Below, in pieces: positions 8,659 through 18,178 of a stretch of DNA of 64,000 nucleotides. Both the position numbers and the translations under genes were made by a program. How positions within the stretch are numbered: the first letter of the stretch is position 1; the number at the start of each line of letters is the position of its first letter. The notes beneath the pieces are model-generated. The model did not search any database and was not told where the DNA came from. It saw only the letters and a list, made by a program, of their open reading frames with translations. This DNA comes from Clostridium ragsdalei P11 (GTDB lineage: Bacteria; Bacillota; Clostridia; Clostridiales; Clostridiaceae): the NCBI RefSeq assembly GCF_001675165.1, contig NZ_LROS01000018.1, forward strand, positions 1 to 64,000, read 5' to 3'.

Positions 8659-11058
8659 ATGCTATTTAAAGATTTATTAAATAAGTTTAACAACAAATTT
8701 ATTTTTTTTGATGGAGCCATGGGAACCATGCTTCAAAGAGCAGGACTTAAAGTAGGTGAACTTCCAGAAACATTAAATATAACAAATTCAGAGATTATAA
8801 GAAAAGTACATAGGGAATATTTAAATGCAGGATCAGATATCATAATAACAAATACTTTTGGTGCCAATGAACTTAAGTATAGTTCTTCTGATTATACAAT
8901 AAAAGATGTAATTACAGCTGGAGTAAAAATTGCAAAGGAAGAGGCAAAGGATAAATTAGTAGCACTTGATATAGGACCTACAGGACAGGTTATGGAGCCT
9001 ACAGGGAGTTTAAGTTTTGAATCTGCATATGAATTGTTTAAAAGTCAGGTTATTATAGGGGAAAAAGCGGGAGCAGATATAATTTTAATAGAAACTATGT
9101 CTGATTTGTACGAAGCAAAGGCAGCTATTCTTGCAGCAAAAGAAAATAGTTCTCTTCCAATATTTTGTACAATGACTTTCCAGCAGGATGGAAGAACTCT
9201 AATGGGAACAGATCCCAAAACTATGGTATTTGTGCTTGAATCGTTGGGGGTGGATGCCCTTGGAGTGAATTGTTCTTTGGGACCGGAAGAATTGCAAGAT
9301 ATTGTAGATGAAATCTTAAAGTATTCTTCTATACCCGTTATAGTTCAGCCTAATGCAGGACTCCCAAAGTATGATGGTGAAAATACGATTTATGATATAA
9401 CTTCAGATGAGTTTGCAGAAAACGTAGTTATTATGGCAAAAAAAGGAGTTAGGTTTTTTGGAGGATGCTGCGGAACAAGTCCTGAATTTATAAAAACTAT
9501 GGTAGAAAGTTTGAAAAATACAGTACCTTTAGAGATAAAAGAAAAAAATTATACCGCAGTGTGTTCAGCCAGGGATACTGTGTTTTTAGGTAATAGGATA
9601 AAATTTATAGGAGAGAGAATTAATCCTACAGGTAGAGATATTTATAAGAAAGAGCTTAAAGAAAGAAAAGTGAATTTTATACAGAAAGAAGCGGTGCAGC
9701 AAAAAGAAGAAGGGGCACATATACTTGGACTTAATGTAGGACTTCCTGAGATTAATGAAGTTCAAGCTATGAAAGAAGCAGTAAAGGCAATACAAAAAGT
9801 AGTACAATTGCCTATAGATATAGATAGCCCAAATCCTAAAGTTTTAGAGGCTGGGGTTAGAGTTTATAATGGTAAACCTATAATAAATTCAGTAAATGGT
9901 AGAAAAAAGTGCATGGAAGAAGTATTTCCAATAGTAAAGAAGTATGGAGGCTGTGTTATAGCGCTTACTATAGACGAAAATGGAATACCTGATACTGCAG
10001 AGGGGAGGGTAAAGATTGCAGAGAAGATAATCAAAACTGCCGAAAACTATGGCATCAAGAGAAAGAATATAATAGTAGATTGTCTTACGTTAACTGCATC
10101 TGCCCAGCAAGAAGAAGTCCTTGAGACAATAAAAGCCATAAAGATTTTAAAGGAACAATTTGGAGTAAAGACTACCCTTGGAGTAAGCAATATATCCTAT
10201 GGATTACCTAGAAGATGTATATTAAATAGGACTTTTCTTGCACTTGCCCTTCAGGCAGGACTCGACTTGCCAATAATAAATACAGCAGATAAAGGCGTGA
10301 AAGATATTATTTCAGCTTTTGAAGTCTTAACAAATATAGATAAAGAAGCGAAGGAATACGTAAAAAAATATAGCAGTAAATCTGAAGGTGAAAAAGCAAA
10401 ATGGGGAAGTGATATTCCTAATTCAGGTGAAAATGATAAAAACCTAAAACAGGCGATTATTGATGGAATGGAAGAGGAAGCAGTAGAGCTAACTTGTAAG
10501 CTTTTGAAGAGTAAGAAGTCAGTAGATATAGTAAATTCCCATATAATTCCGGCGTTAGATGAGGTGGGCGTACAATATGAGAACAAGAATATATTTTTAC
10601 CACAGTTAATACAATCAGCTGAAACTGTAAAACAATCTTTTGAAATAATAAAGAAAGATATGCTTAAAAGTGGCGAAAATAAGATATCCAGGGGAAAAAT
10701 AGTACTTGCTACTGTTAAAGGAGATATACATGATATAGGAAAAAATATAGTTAAAGTACTTTTGGAGAATTATGGATTTGAAGTTATAGATTTGGGAAGA
10801 GATGTAGATATTAGCGAAGTAGTAAATGCTATAATAAAAAATAATGTAAAGTTAGTAGGGCTCAGTGCACTTATGACAACTACCGTAAGCAATATGAAAA
10901 AGACTATAGATGCTATAAGAGATAAGGGGCTTCAATGTAAAGTTGTAGTAGGTGGAGCAGTATTAAATCAAAATTATGCAGATATGATAGGTGCAGATTA
11001 TTATGCTAAAGATGCTAGAGAAACTGTAAAGATAGCAGAAGAATTATTTTCAGTTTAG
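8659..11058 (+). CDS. metH: Cobalamin-dependent methionine synthase (short, no reactivation domain)
   Basis: A 799-residue enzyme that moves the methyl group of methyltetrahydrofolate to homocysteine through cobalamin. Domains in order: homocysteine methyltransferase (to about 300) with zinc cysteines in GVNCSLGPEE and GGCCGTSPEF; pterin-binding domain (about 310-560) with FIGERINPTGRDIYK; cobalamin cap; and B12-binding domain with GDIHDIGKNI (the DxHxxG motif). It stops there, without the C-terminal SAM-dependent reactivation domain of the roughly 1,200-residue E. coli form. I place the start at 8659 because AAAGGAG lies 9-15 bases before it; an in-frame ATG at 8620 has no clear site. It is under a SAM-I riboswitch. 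Confidence 0.92.
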   Translation: MLFKDLLNKFNNKFIFFDGAMGTMLQRAGLKVGELPETLNITNSEIIRKVHREYLNAGSDIIITNTFGANELKYSSSDYTIKDVITAGVKIAKEEAKDKLVALDIGPTGQVMEPTGSLSFESAYELFKSQVIIGEKAGADIILIETMSDLYEAKAAILAAKENSSLPIFCTMTFQQDGRTLMGTDPKTMVFVLESLGVDALGVNCSLGPEELQDIVDEILKYSSIPVIVQPNAGLPKYDGENTIYDITSDEFAENVVIMAKKGVRFFGGCCGTSPEFIKTMVESLKNTVPLEIKEKNYTAVCSARDTVFLGNRIKFIGERINPTGRDIYKKELKERKVNFIQKEAVQQKEEGAHILGLNVGLPEINEVQAMKEAVKAIQKVVQLPIDIDSPNPKVLEAGVRVYNGKPIINSVNGRKKCMEEVFPIVKKYGGCVIALTIDENGIPDTAEGRVKIAEKIIKTAENYGIKRKNIIVDCLTLTASAQQEEVLETIKAIKILKEQFGVKTTLGVSNISYGLPRRCILNRTFLALALQAGLDLPIINTADKGVKDIISAFEVLTNIDKEAKEYVKKYSSKSEGEKAKWGSDIPNSGENDKNLKQAIIDGMEEEAVELTCKLLKSKKSVDIVNSHIIPALDEVGVQYENKNIFLPQLIQSAETVKQSFEIIKKDMLKSGENKISRGKIVLATVKGDIHDIGKNIVKVLLENYGFEVIDLGRDVDISEVVNAIIKNNVKLVGLSALMTTTVSNMKKTIDAIRDKGLQCKVVVGGAVLNQNYADMIGADYYAKDARETVKIAEELFSV

Positions 11059-11151
11059 AATAAAAATAATTTTTATGGAATATTTGATGTGTTTAATATA
11101 CAATAATATGTAAGAGAGACAATATAAAAATAGGTTTTGGGAGATATAAAA

Positions 11152-11838
11152 ATGGGTGAGAAGATTAATAAAAAAGATGTTAAGTATGTACCAGAAATAA
11201 GAGGAGTACTTAGAGGACATATGATAAATTTTCCTGGTGTAATAAGAGAGGCCAGCGGCATAATAGTTTTTGGAAAGAGGATAAAATCTTTTGCATTTAC
11301 TACGGATATAGCAGTTATAAAAAATATAGATGCAGATGCTATTTTAGCAGTTTATCCTTTTACACCCCAATCAGTTATAACAGAGTCATTAGTTACAGCT
11401 TCTGATGTACCTATATTTTGCGGTGTAGGGGGTGGACTTACTACAGGAAAAAGAGTTGTAAACTTAGCATTAAATGCTGAATTTACTGGAGCTATGGGGG
11501 TAGTCTTAAATAGTCCTACACCTAATGAAATTGTAAGAGCTGTTAGAGAGGCTATCGACATTCCTATTATAGTTACAGTAGTATCTGAAAGAGATGATAT
11601 TCAAAAGAGAATGGAATCGGGAACTTCCATATTAAATGTATCTGCAGGTAAGAATAGTGCTTCTCTTGTGAGAAAAATAAGAGAAAAATATAAGGACATT
11701 CCTATTATAGCTACAGGGGGAAGGACTAAGGAAAGTATAGAGGAAACTATAGAAGCAGGTGCAAATGCTATTTCCTATAGTCCTCCTTCTACGGCAGAAT
11801 TGTTTAAGGGAACTATGGAAAAGTACAGGAATATGTAA
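11152..11838 (+). CDS. TIM-barrel protein of unknown function
   Basis: A 228-residue protein I cannot assign. The alternating hydrophobic strands and glycine-rich turns are those of a (beta/alpha)8 barrel. The C-terminal IPIIATGGRTKES followed by GANAISYSPPS looks like the phosphate-binding end found in the ribulose-phosphate-binding barrel superfamily. FCGVGGGLTTGKR and VVLNSPTPNE are other notable stretches. The start at 11152 is chosen because GGGAGA lies seven bases before it; an in-frame TTG 15 bases earlier is possible. It follows metH by about 93 bp in the same direction with no clear terminator between, so a link to methionine or one-carbon metabolism is possible but only an inference. 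Confidence 0.7.
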   Translation: MGEKINKKDVKYVPEIRGVLRGHMINFPGVIREASGIIVFGKRIKSFAFTTDIAVIKNIDADAILAVYPFTPQSVITESLVTASDVPIFCGVGGGLTTGKRVVNLALNAEFTGAMGVVLNSPTPNEIVRAVREAIDIPIIVTVVSERDDIQKRMESGTSILNVSAGKNSASLVRKIREKYKDIPIIATGGRTKESIEETIEAGANAISYSPPSTAELFKGTMEKYRNM

Positions 11839-11910
11839 TAAACAGAGTTCTTGGCATCAGATGGAGTTTTGACTCCACCTAATGCTTATTAACAGGATTC
11901 TTAGTGCTTC

Positions 11911-12018
11911 AGCACTTAGAAGGCGTTATCCTTTAGGAAAAATCGTTATCCAGGGACGTAGCTGCTCTTTACTCCAACTTGGAGAAGTGGGAGTATTAGA
12001 GCAGGTAGTCATCGGATA
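11911..12018. repeat. Dispersed intergenic repeat D, copy 2
   Basis: About 108 bp, nearly the same as 2493-2588. The stem TAGCTGCTCTTTACTCC with GGGAGTATTAGAGCAGGTA is better paired here than in the first copy. A small hairpin TTAGTGC-TTCA-GCACTTAG and another at 11862-11877 (TGGAG-TTTTGA-CTCCA) precede it. Together with the terminator at 12024 they account for most of the 387-base gap before the transporter. Confidence 0.75.
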
Positions 12019-12023
12019 AACAG

Positions 12024-12066
12024 GGGCTGCTTCACTAGTTAACTAGTATGTCAGCCCTCTTATTTT
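12024..12066 (+). terminator. Terminator after the metH operon
   Basis: GGGCTG (12024-12029) and CAGCCC (12052-12057) enclose the small palindrome ACTAGTTAACTAGT and are followed by TCTTATTTTTA. It belongs to the same sequence family as 6399-6436 and 21404-21444. Confidence 0.75.
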
Positions 12067-12139
12067 TAATTAGCTTAACTTTTGCAGTTTAAAAATATAT
12101 AAGAATACAATAAAATACTATGAAAAAGCAAAAAAGGTA

Positions 12140-12168
12140 TTGAATAAATATAAAAATAAATGTATAAT
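12140..12168 (+). promoter_or_regulatory. Promoter of the amino acid ABC transporter
   Basis: TTGAAT (12140-12145), a 17-base spacer and TATAAT (12163-12168) with an extended TG in front. The -10 overlaps TGTATAATTATTTA, which faintly resembles an arginine-repressor half-site pair (TGAATAATTATTCA pattern), but the match is weak. Confidence 0.6.
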
Positions 12169-12225
12169 TATTTATATATTTAACCTAAGGAGTTAAAAAT
12201 AATAATTATAGAAAAGGGGAAAAAA

Positions 12226-13050
12226 ATGAAGAAGTTAAAAAAGACAATAATTGTAATGTTGACAATTGTTTTTGCAGCTGCTTTATTTGCAGGATGCGGG
12301 AGCAGTAACAGTAATAGTGGAGATGGACAAAAAGGACAGAATGCTTTAGAGAGGGTAAAAAAAGCAGGAGTTCTAAAGGTAGGTCTTGAAGATTCTTTTC
12401 CACCAATGGAATTTAGAGATAACCAAAACGTACTTAAAGGTTTTGATATAGATATGGCAAATGCCATAGGCAAAAAGCTGGGAGTAAAGACTCAATTTGT
12501 ATGTACTGAATTTAATGGAATAATTTTAGCACTTAACTCTGGAAAATTTGATGTTATAATATCAGGACTTAGTATTGACGAAAAGAGAAAAAAGCAAATA
12601 GATTTTTCAGAGCCTTATATACAAAATGCACAAATTATAGTTACTAAAACTGGAAATGAAGCAATTAAGACTTCAAAAGATTTAGCTGGAAAGAAAGTAG
12701 GAGTAGGACTTGGTACAACTAGTGAAAAAGTTGTTCAAACGTTACAAGGCATAAAAGAAGTTAAAAAATATGATAAGACTACAGAAGAACTTCAGGATTT
12801 ATTAATAGGAAGAATTGATGCTGTTATAGTAGATGAACCAGTTGGAAAATATTATATATCTAGCCCTGACAAGAAAGGAAAATATACAGTACTTAATGAA
12901 AAACTTACCAATGAGCCTATGGGAATAGGATTTAAAAAGGGAGACAAGGAACTTGAAACATCAGTACAAAAAGCATTAGATGAGTTAAAAAAAGATGGAA
13001 CAATGTCTAAAATCTCTACTAAATGGTTTGGAGAAGATATATATAAATAG
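12226..13050 (+). CDS. Polar amino acid ABC transporter, substrate-binding lipoprotein
   Basis: A 274-residue solute-binding protein of family 3. A lipoprotein signal ends in LFAGCGSS, and the binding domain starts around residue 45 with LKVGLEDSFPPMEFRD and continues with GFDIDMANAIGKKLGV. It is tethered outside the membrane and hands an amino acid to the permease encoded 30 bp downstream. The start has AAAGGGG seven bases upstream. The substrate cannot be read directly; lying just before argG and argH suggests arginine or a related amino acid, while the nearby sulfur genes make cystine another option. Confidence 0.9.
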   Translation: MKKLKKTIIVMLTIVFAAALFAGCGSSNSNSGDGQKGQNALERVKKAGVLKVGLEDSFPPMEFRDNQNVLKGFDIDMANAIGKKLGVKTQFVCTEFNGIILALNSGKFDVIISGLSIDEKRKKQIDFSEPYIQNAQIIVTKTGNEAIKTSKDLAGKKVGVGLGTTSEKVVQTLQGIKEVKKYDKTTEELQDLLIGRIDAVIVDEPVGKYYISSPDKKGKYTVLNEKLTNEPMGIGFKKGDKELETSVQKALDELKKDGTMSKISTKWFGEDIYK

Positions 13051-13079
13051 TATATGCAAAAAGAAAGTGGGTAAGGTAA

Positions 13080-13730
13080 GTGAACATAGAATTTATTAAA
13101 AATATATTACCTATTTTATTAAAGGGTAGTGTAATGACAATTGAACTTACAGTAATCACCTTGATATTAGGAACTATGCTTGGAGTATTTTTGGCACTTT
13201 TGAAATTGTCTAAAAATATTGTATTAAAATTAGTATCAAGTTTTTATACATGGATATTTAGAGGAACGCCTTTACTTTTGCAGCTATTTTTCTTCTACTA
13301 TGGATTACCTTTTATTGGAATAGAGCTTACTCCTTTTACTGCAGCTATATTAGGACTTGGATTAAACTGTGGTGCATATATGGCTGAGATAATAAGAGGT
13401 GGAATACAATCCATAAACAAAGGACAGTTTGAAGCAGCAAAAGCTCTTGGATTTAGTTATGTAGAGACTATGAGAAAAATTATTTTACCACAAACTTGGA
13501 AGATAATAATACCACCAGTAGGAAATGAATTTATATCCATATTAAAGGATACTTCATTGGTATCTACTATAGCTATGGTTGAACTTATGAGGTCGGCTCA
13601 GCAGATATATGCAAGTAGCTTTGATCCAATATCTGTATTTTTAACTGCAGCAATATTGTATCTTATAATGACAACTGTATTTACAACTGTATTTGGAATA
13701 TTCGAAAGAAGATTGGCCATTTACAGTTAG
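13080..13730 (+). CDS. Polar amino acid ABC transporter, permease
   Basis: A 216-residue inner-membrane permease of the HisM/GlnP type with about five membrane segments. It has the conserved FRGTPLLLQLFFFYYGLPF near 60 and the ATPase-contact loop EAAKALGFSYVETMRKIILPQ (the EAA motif) near 120-140. It starts with GTG, preceded by GGTAAG. It is the only permease gene of the set, so the channel is likely a homodimer. Genes for the binding protein and ATPase flank it closely. Confidence 0.9.
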   Translation: MNIEFIKNILPILLKGSVMTIELTVITLILGTMLGVFLALLKLSKNIVLKLVSSFYTWIFRGTPLLLQLFFFYYGLPFIGIELTPFTAAILGLGLNCGAYMAEIIRGGIQSINKGQFEAAKALGFSYVETMRKIILPQTWKIIIPPVGNEFISILKDTSLVSTIAMVELMRSAQQIYASSFDPISVFLTAAILYLIMTTVFTTVFGIFERRLAIYS

Positions 13731-13763
13731 AAATTAGAGTAATTTTAAGTGGAGGTTTGATTT

Positions 13764-14543
13764 ATGGAAAATGCTATTTTAAATAATGGCGAAAATTTAG
13801 ATAAAAATGAATATATGATAGAAGCATCTAATTTAACTAAGAGTTTTAATAATCTTTTAGTTTTTAAAGATTTAAATGTGAAAGTAAAGAAAGGTGAGGT
13901 CCTTGTAGTTATAGGGGCCTCAGGATCAGGGAAAAGTACACTTTTAAGATGTCTAAATCATCTGGAGGAATTGGATAGTGGAACTATAGTTATAGAAGGG
14001 GATAAGCTAAACCCTAAGGACAAAAAAATGCTTCGAAAAATAACTACAAAGATGGGAATGGTTTTCCAAAATTTTAATTTGTTTCCACATATGACAGCTG
14101 TTCAAAATGTTATGGAAGCTCCACTAGTTGTAAAAAGAGAAAAAAAGTCAGAGGTTTTACAAAGAGCTAAGCAACTTTTAAGTAAGGTGGGACTTGCAGA
14201 TAAGATGGAATATTATCCATCTAAACTCTCAGGTGGACAGCAGCAGAGGGTTGCTATTGCGAGGGCTCTTGCAATGAATCCGGATATAATGTTGTTTGAT
14301 GAACCAACATCAGCCTTAGATCCTGAACTTGTGGGAGAAGTTTTGAATGTAATGAAGGATCTGGCTAAGGAAGGTATGACAATGGTAGTAGTAACTCACG
14401 AAATGGGGTTTGCCAGAGAAGTAGCTGATAGGGTTATATTTATGGATGGAGGAAAGATAGTTGAAGAGGGGACTCCAGAGGAAGTATTTTCACATCCGAA
14501 AGAAGATAGAACTAAGGAATTTTTAAATAAAGTTTTAAAATAA
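13764..14543 (+). CDS. Polar amino acid ABC transporter, ATP-binding protein
   Basis: A 259-residue GlnQ/HisP-type ATPase that drives uptake. It has Walker [10 protein letters not shown] (about 52-60), the Q-loop in [13 protein letters not shown], the signature LSGGQQQR, Walker [13 protein letters not shown] and the H-loop VVTHEMGFA. An N-terminal extension of about 18 residues precedes the usual start at [11 protein letters not shown]; the ATG at 13764 has GGAGG at the right distance, so I keep it. It closes a three-gene transporter operon. Confidence 0.93.
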   Translation: MENAILNNGENLDKNEYMIEASNLTKSFNNLLVFKDLNVKVKKGEVLVVIGASGSGKSTLLRCLNHLEELDSGTIVIEGDKLNPKDKKMLRKITTKMGMVFQNFNLFPHMTAVQNVMEAPLVVKREKKSEVLQRAKQLLSKVGLADKMEYYPSKLSGGQQQRVAIARALAMNPDIMLFDEPTSALDPELVGEVLNVMKDLAKEGMTMVVVTHEMGFAREVADRVIFMDGGKIVEEGTPEEVFSHPKEDRTKEFLNKVLK

Positions 14544-14629
14544 AAAGCCAGTATTTTAGCTGTGATTTTAATTACTTTTATTTGTTTAAGCTGTTTATTA
14601 AAATTTAAATATATATGGAGGGCGAATTC

Positions 14630-15835
14630 ATGAAAGATAAAGTTGTGTTAGCATATTCAGGAGGATTAGATACATCAATTATTATTCCTTGGTTAAAGGA
14701 AAATTATGACTTAGAGGTTATTGCAGCTTGTATAAATGTAGGACAAGATGATGACATGGAAGAAGTAAAAAAGAAAGCCATTAGAACAGGGGCCTCTAAA
14801 GTATATATTGAAGATTTGAAAGAAGAATTTGTAAAAGACTATTTATTTAAGGCAGTAAAGGCCAATATATTGTATGAGGATGCGTATTTTTTAGGTACAT
14901 CTCTTGCAAGACCACTTATGGCTAAGAGATTAGTTGAAATAGCTCATGCAGAAGGAGCAAAATATATAGCTCACGGATGTACAGGAAAGGGAAATGATCA
15001 GGTACGTTTTGAGGTTGGAGTAGCAAGTTTTGATCCTACAATAAAGATAATAGCACCTTGGAGAATATGGGACATAAAGTCCAGAGAAGATGCTATAGAT
15101 TATGCAAATTCAAAGGGAGTAGATGTTCCTGTAACTAAGGAAAAAATATATTCAAATGATAAAAACATTTGGCATGTAAGTCATGAAGGTGGGGATTTGG
15201 AAGATCCAAGAAATGAGCATAAAACAAGTATGTACTTTATGACTACTACACCTGAAAAAGCAAAAGATGAAGACACATATATAGAACTTTATTTTGAAAA
15301 AGGGGAGCCTAAAAAATTAAATGGAAAAGAATTAAGCCCTTTAGATATGATGGAACAGCTAAACAAAATAGGTGGAGAAAATGGCATTGGAATAGTTGAT
15401 ATGGTAGAGAACAGATTGGTTGGCATGAAATCAAGAGGTGTATATGAAACTCCTGGTGGAGCATTATTATATGCTGCACACACTGCTCTTGAAAGATTAA
15501 CTATAGACAAGGATACTTTTCACTATAAACAATTAGTATCTCAAAGATATGGTGAGCTTGTATATGATGGACTTTGGTTTGGAAGTCTTAGAGAGGCACT
15601 GGATGCTTTTGTTGAGTCTACTCAGGAAAATGTAACAGGAACCGTAAAATTAAAGTTATATAAAGGAAATATAATGCCAGCAAGTATAGATGCCTTACAT
15701 CCTCTATTTAATGAAAGTATATCTTCTTTTGGTGCAAGTGATTTATATGACCATAAAGATGCAGATGGATTTATTAAAATCTTCAGTTTACCTTCTAAAA
15801 TAAGAGCTGCGGTAAAAAAGGAAAAGGAAAATTAA
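14630..15835 (+). CDS. argG: Argininosuccinate synthase
   Basis: A 401-residue enzyme that joins citrulline and aspartate with ATP to give argininosuccinate, the next-to-last step of arginine synthesis. It shows the N-type ATP pyrophosphatase loop AYSGGLDTS near the start, [15 protein letters not shown] and [11 protein letters not shown], all hallmarks of ArgG. The length is normal. The start at 14630 has GGAGGGC eight bases upstream; an in-frame ATG at 14615 lies on that site itself. argH begins one base after its stop, so translation is likely coupled. The gene starts about 86 bp after the transporter ATPase gene. Confidence 0.96.
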   Translation: MKDKVVLAYSGGLDTSIIIPWLKENYDLEVIAACINVGQDDDMEEVKKKAIRTGASKVYIEDLKEEFVKDYLFKAVKANILYEDAYFLGTSLARPLMAKRLVEIAHAEGAKYIAHGCTGKGNDQVRFEVGVASFDPTIKIIAPWRIWDIKSREDAIDYANSKGVDVPVTKEKIYSNDKNIWHVSHEGGDLEDPRNEHKTSMYFMTTTPEKAKDEDTYIELYFEKGEPKKLNGKELSPLDMMEQLNKIGGENGIGIVDMVENRLVGMKSRGVYETPGGALLYAAHTALERLTIDKDTFHYKQLVSQRYGELVYDGLWFGSLREALDAFVESTQENVTGTVKLKLYKGNIMPASIDALHPLFNESISSFGASDLYDHKDADGFIKIFSLPSKIRAAVKKEKEN

Positions 15836-15836
15836 T

Positions 15837-17153
15837 ATGAAACTCTGGGGAGGAAGATTTAAAAAATCTGAAAGCAAGCTTATGGAGGATTTTAATAGTT
15901 CTCTTAGCTTTGACAAACTTCTTTACAGTGAAGATATAGAGGGAAGCATGGCTCATGTAAAAATGCTTTCCAAATGCAATATATTGTCTAAAGAAGAAGG
16001 AGAATCCATATTAAAAGGACTGCAATCTATTTTAAGTGACATTGAAGATGGAAAACTTAAAATAGAAGGAGATTATGAGGATATACACACTTTTGTAGAA
16101 GTGAATTTAATAGAGCGAGTAGGACAGGTAGGAAAGAAACTGCATACTGCTAGAAGTAGAAATGACCAAGTAGCAGTGGATTTTAGATTATACTGTAAAA
16201 AAAGTGCATTAGAAGTTATAAAGAACATAGAGAAACTTCAAGATGTAATCAAAAATCTTGGAGAAAATAACAATATAATGATGCCTGGGTATACACACCT
16301 TCAAAGGGCACAAGTTGTAACTTTTAAGCATCACATAATGGCGTATTACAATATGTTAAAAAGAGATAAAGCAAGAATATTGAATGCAGTTGAAATTATG
16401 GATGAAAATCCACTTGGATGCTGTGCTCTTGCTGGAACAACTTATAATATAGATAGAAGTTTTACTGCAAAAGAATTGGGCTTTAAAAAGCCTGTAGATA
16501 ACTTTTTAGACGGTGTAAGTGATAGGGATTATGTCCTGGAGTTATTATCGAATTTTTCTATAATAATGATGCACTTAAGCCGTTTAAGTGAAGAACTTAT
16601 ATTATGGAGCAGTAAAGAATTTGATTTTGTACAGATAGATGATGAATTTTCTACAGGAAGCAGCATAATGCCCCAGAAGAAGAATCCCGATGCTGCAGAA
16701 CTCATAAGGGGCAAAACAGGGAGAGTATACGGTTCGCTCATGTCACTGCTTACCACAATGAAAGGCATTCCTCTTGCCTACAATAAGGATATGCAGGAAG
16801 ATAAAGAACAGTTTTTTAACTCCTTAGATACTGTATTAAGCTGTCTTAAAGTTATGAGTGGTATGCTCTCCACATTAAAAATCAAAAAAGACAATACATT
16901 TAAAGCTGTTAAGAGAGGATTTTTAAATGCTACAGAAGCAGCTGATTACTTGGTTAATAAAGGAATGGCTTTTAGAGATGCTCACAAAGTAATTGGTGAA
17001 ATTGTATTGTATTGTGAAGAAGGAGATAAGGCTATAGAAGATGTTTCTGTAGATGAACTGAAAAAGTTTAGCTCTCTTTTTTCAGATGATGTATATGAGT
17101 TTATAAACTATGAAAATACATTAAATAGAGGAATTAAGAAAAATCTCAGATAG
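15837..17153 (+). CDS. argH: Argininosuccinate lyase
   Basis: A 438-residue lyase of the fumarase/aspartase superfamily that splits argininosuccinate into arginine and fumarate. It starts MKLWGGRF as most ArgH proteins do. HTARSRNDQVAVDFRLY carries the substrate-binding residues, MPGYTHLQRAQ the catalytic region, and GSSIMPQKKNPDAAELIRGK the superfamily signature with the catalytic serine loop. Its ribosome site (AAGGAAA) lies within the end of argG. A hairpin follows at 17168. Confidence 0.96.
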   Translation: MKLWGGRFKKSESKLMEDFNSSLSFDKLLYSEDIEGSMAHVKMLSKCNILSKEEGESILKGLQSILSDIEDGKLKIEGDYEDIHTFVEVNLIERVGQVGKKLHTARSRNDQVAVDFRLYCKKSALEVIKNIEKLQDVIKNLGENNNIMMPGYTHLQRAQVVTFKHHIMAYYNMLKRDKARILNAVEIMDENPLGCCALAGTTYNIDRSFTAKELGFKKPVDNFLDGVSDRDYVLELLSNFSIIMMHLSRLSEELILWSSKEFDFVQIDDEFSTGSSIMPQKKNPDAAELIRGKTGRVYGSLMSLLTTMKGIPLAYNKDMQEDKEQFFNSLDTVLSCLKVMSGMLSTLKIKKDNTFKAVKRGFLNATEAADYLVNKGMAFRDAHKVIGEIVLYCEEGDKAIEDVSVDELKKFSSLFSDDVYEFINYENTLNRGIKKNLR

Positions 17154-17167
17154 TATGTAAAATTAAG

Positions 17168-17212
17168 GCGTAAGTAGAAGACTTTTATAATTGTTTTCTA
17201 CTTACGCTTATA
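17168..17212 (+). terminator. Hairpin after argH
   Basis: GCGTAAGTAGAA (17168-17179) pairs perfectly with TTCTACTTACGC (17196-17207). Only a weak T-rich tail follows (TTATAATT), so termination may be partial. Confidence 0.6.
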
Positions 17213-17216
17213 ATTA

Positions 17217-17375
17217 GGCATTTTCAAAGAAATAACTAGTCAGTATGCTAGCCTATTTTTTATCATACTGCGTCGGTAGAACCCTTAGATAGGATTCACT
17301 ATCTGCGGAACCTGCCTCCTTGTCTGATAAAAAATATTCGTCGCATCTTTGACTTGTTATTTTCTTTCAAATGCC
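17217..17375. repeat. Long imperfect palindrome between convergent genes
   Basis: GGCATTTTCAAAGAAATAAC at 17217 pairs with the region ending GTTATTTTCTTTCAAATGCC at 17375. The middle parts TATTTTTTATCA and TGATAAAAAATA also pair. The total is about 159 bp and fills the gap between argH and the DUF378 gene. It lacks the TCGTACCTCA core of the other palindromes. Confidence 0.7.
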
Positions 17376-17594
17376 TTATTTGACTTCTTTTGTATCCCCA
17401 GTGCTTCTTTCATTTCCGAAAAACGAAAGTGCATACAACCCTCCTAGTCCTACAAGAGCGTATATTACTCTAGTAGCTGTGGACATTGTTCCAAATAGTG
17501 ACGCTACAAGATCAAATCTAAAAAAACCAATTAGTCCCCAATTTAACGCACCTATTACAACTAATGCTAGTGCAATTATATCTAATGTCCTCAT
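17376..17594 (-). CDS. DUF378 family small membrane protein
   Basis: A 72-residue protein with two membrane segments (about 5-27 and 40-60). The start MRTLDIIALALVVIGALNWG and GFFRFDLVASLFG are typical of DUF378 proteins, whose function is not known. AAAGGAGATG stands eight bases before the ATG. It is a single gene facing argH, with the Lrp-type regulator gene about 100 bp upstream in the same direction. Confidence 0.85.
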   Translation of the reverse strand: MRTLDIIALALVVIGALNWGLIGFFRFDLVASLFGTMSTATRVIYALVGLGGLYALSFFGNERSTGDTKEVK

Positions 17595-17698
17595 AATTAC
17601 ATCTCCTTTTTATTTTTATACAAAAATATTATTTGCATATTTTATAAAATTTATGAGTTTAAATAAAAAGAAAATGAAAAAAGAAGGTAAGTAGTAAG

Positions 17699-18178
17699 CT
17701 ATTCACCTAAAACATCGATATCAATGCTTCTATCTACAGGTTGAAATAAAGATATTATTGTATCAGTTCTTTGAACTCCATCTACAGATTGAATTTTATT
17801 CATAAGTAGATTTTGTAAGTCAGTGATATTTTTACATAGAACCTTTACAAATATAGAATAATCTCCTGTTGTATAATGGATTTCCACGATTTCTTTTATT
17901 TGTTTTAATTCATCTAGTGAATTATTAAAAGACTTAGCTTTATCCAAATAAATGCCTATAAAGCCACATACGTCAAATCCAATTTTTGAATTGTCGATTA
18001 TAAGCTTAGTACCTTTTATTATGTCCATGTCCTCCATTTTTTTAACTCTAACATGTATGGTTCCACCGCTTACATGGCATTGCCTAGCTATTTCTAGAAA
18101 AGGAGTCCTTGAATCCTTCAAAAGAATTTCAAGAATTTGAAGGTCTAAGTCATCTAAACCATTAATTTTTAAGCTCAA
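17699..18178 (-). CDS. Lrp/AsnC-family transcriptional regulator
   Basis: A 159-residue regulator with an N-terminal helix-turn-helix (about 8-60, DLDLQILEILLKDSRTPF) and a C-terminal RAM ligand-binding domain (about 70-150, with EIHYTTGDYSIFVKV). Such proteins sense amino acids and control genes for their synthesis or transport. It starts at TTG with AAAGGAGG at good spacing. It is divergent from the asparagine synthetase gene about 295 bp away, so it may regulate that gene, as AsnC does for asnA in E. coli; this is inference from position. Confidence 0.88.
   Translation of the reverse strand: MSLKINGLDDLDLQILEILLKDSRTPFLEIARQCHVSGGTIHVRVKKMEDMDIIKGTKLIIDNSKIGFDVCGFIGIYLDKAKSFNNSLDELKQIKEIVEIHYTTGDYSIFVKVLCKNITDLQNLLMNKIQSVDGVQRTDTIISLFQPVDRSIDIDVLGE

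Noticed and set aside
12150-12176. Arginine repressor (ARG) box at the transporter promoter
   Set aside because: Only partial agreement with the consensus in very AT-rich sequence; kept as a remark, not as a feature.
17371-17694. 107-residue reading frame opposite the DUF378 gene
   Set aside because: The other strand has a clear family member with a good ribosome site.
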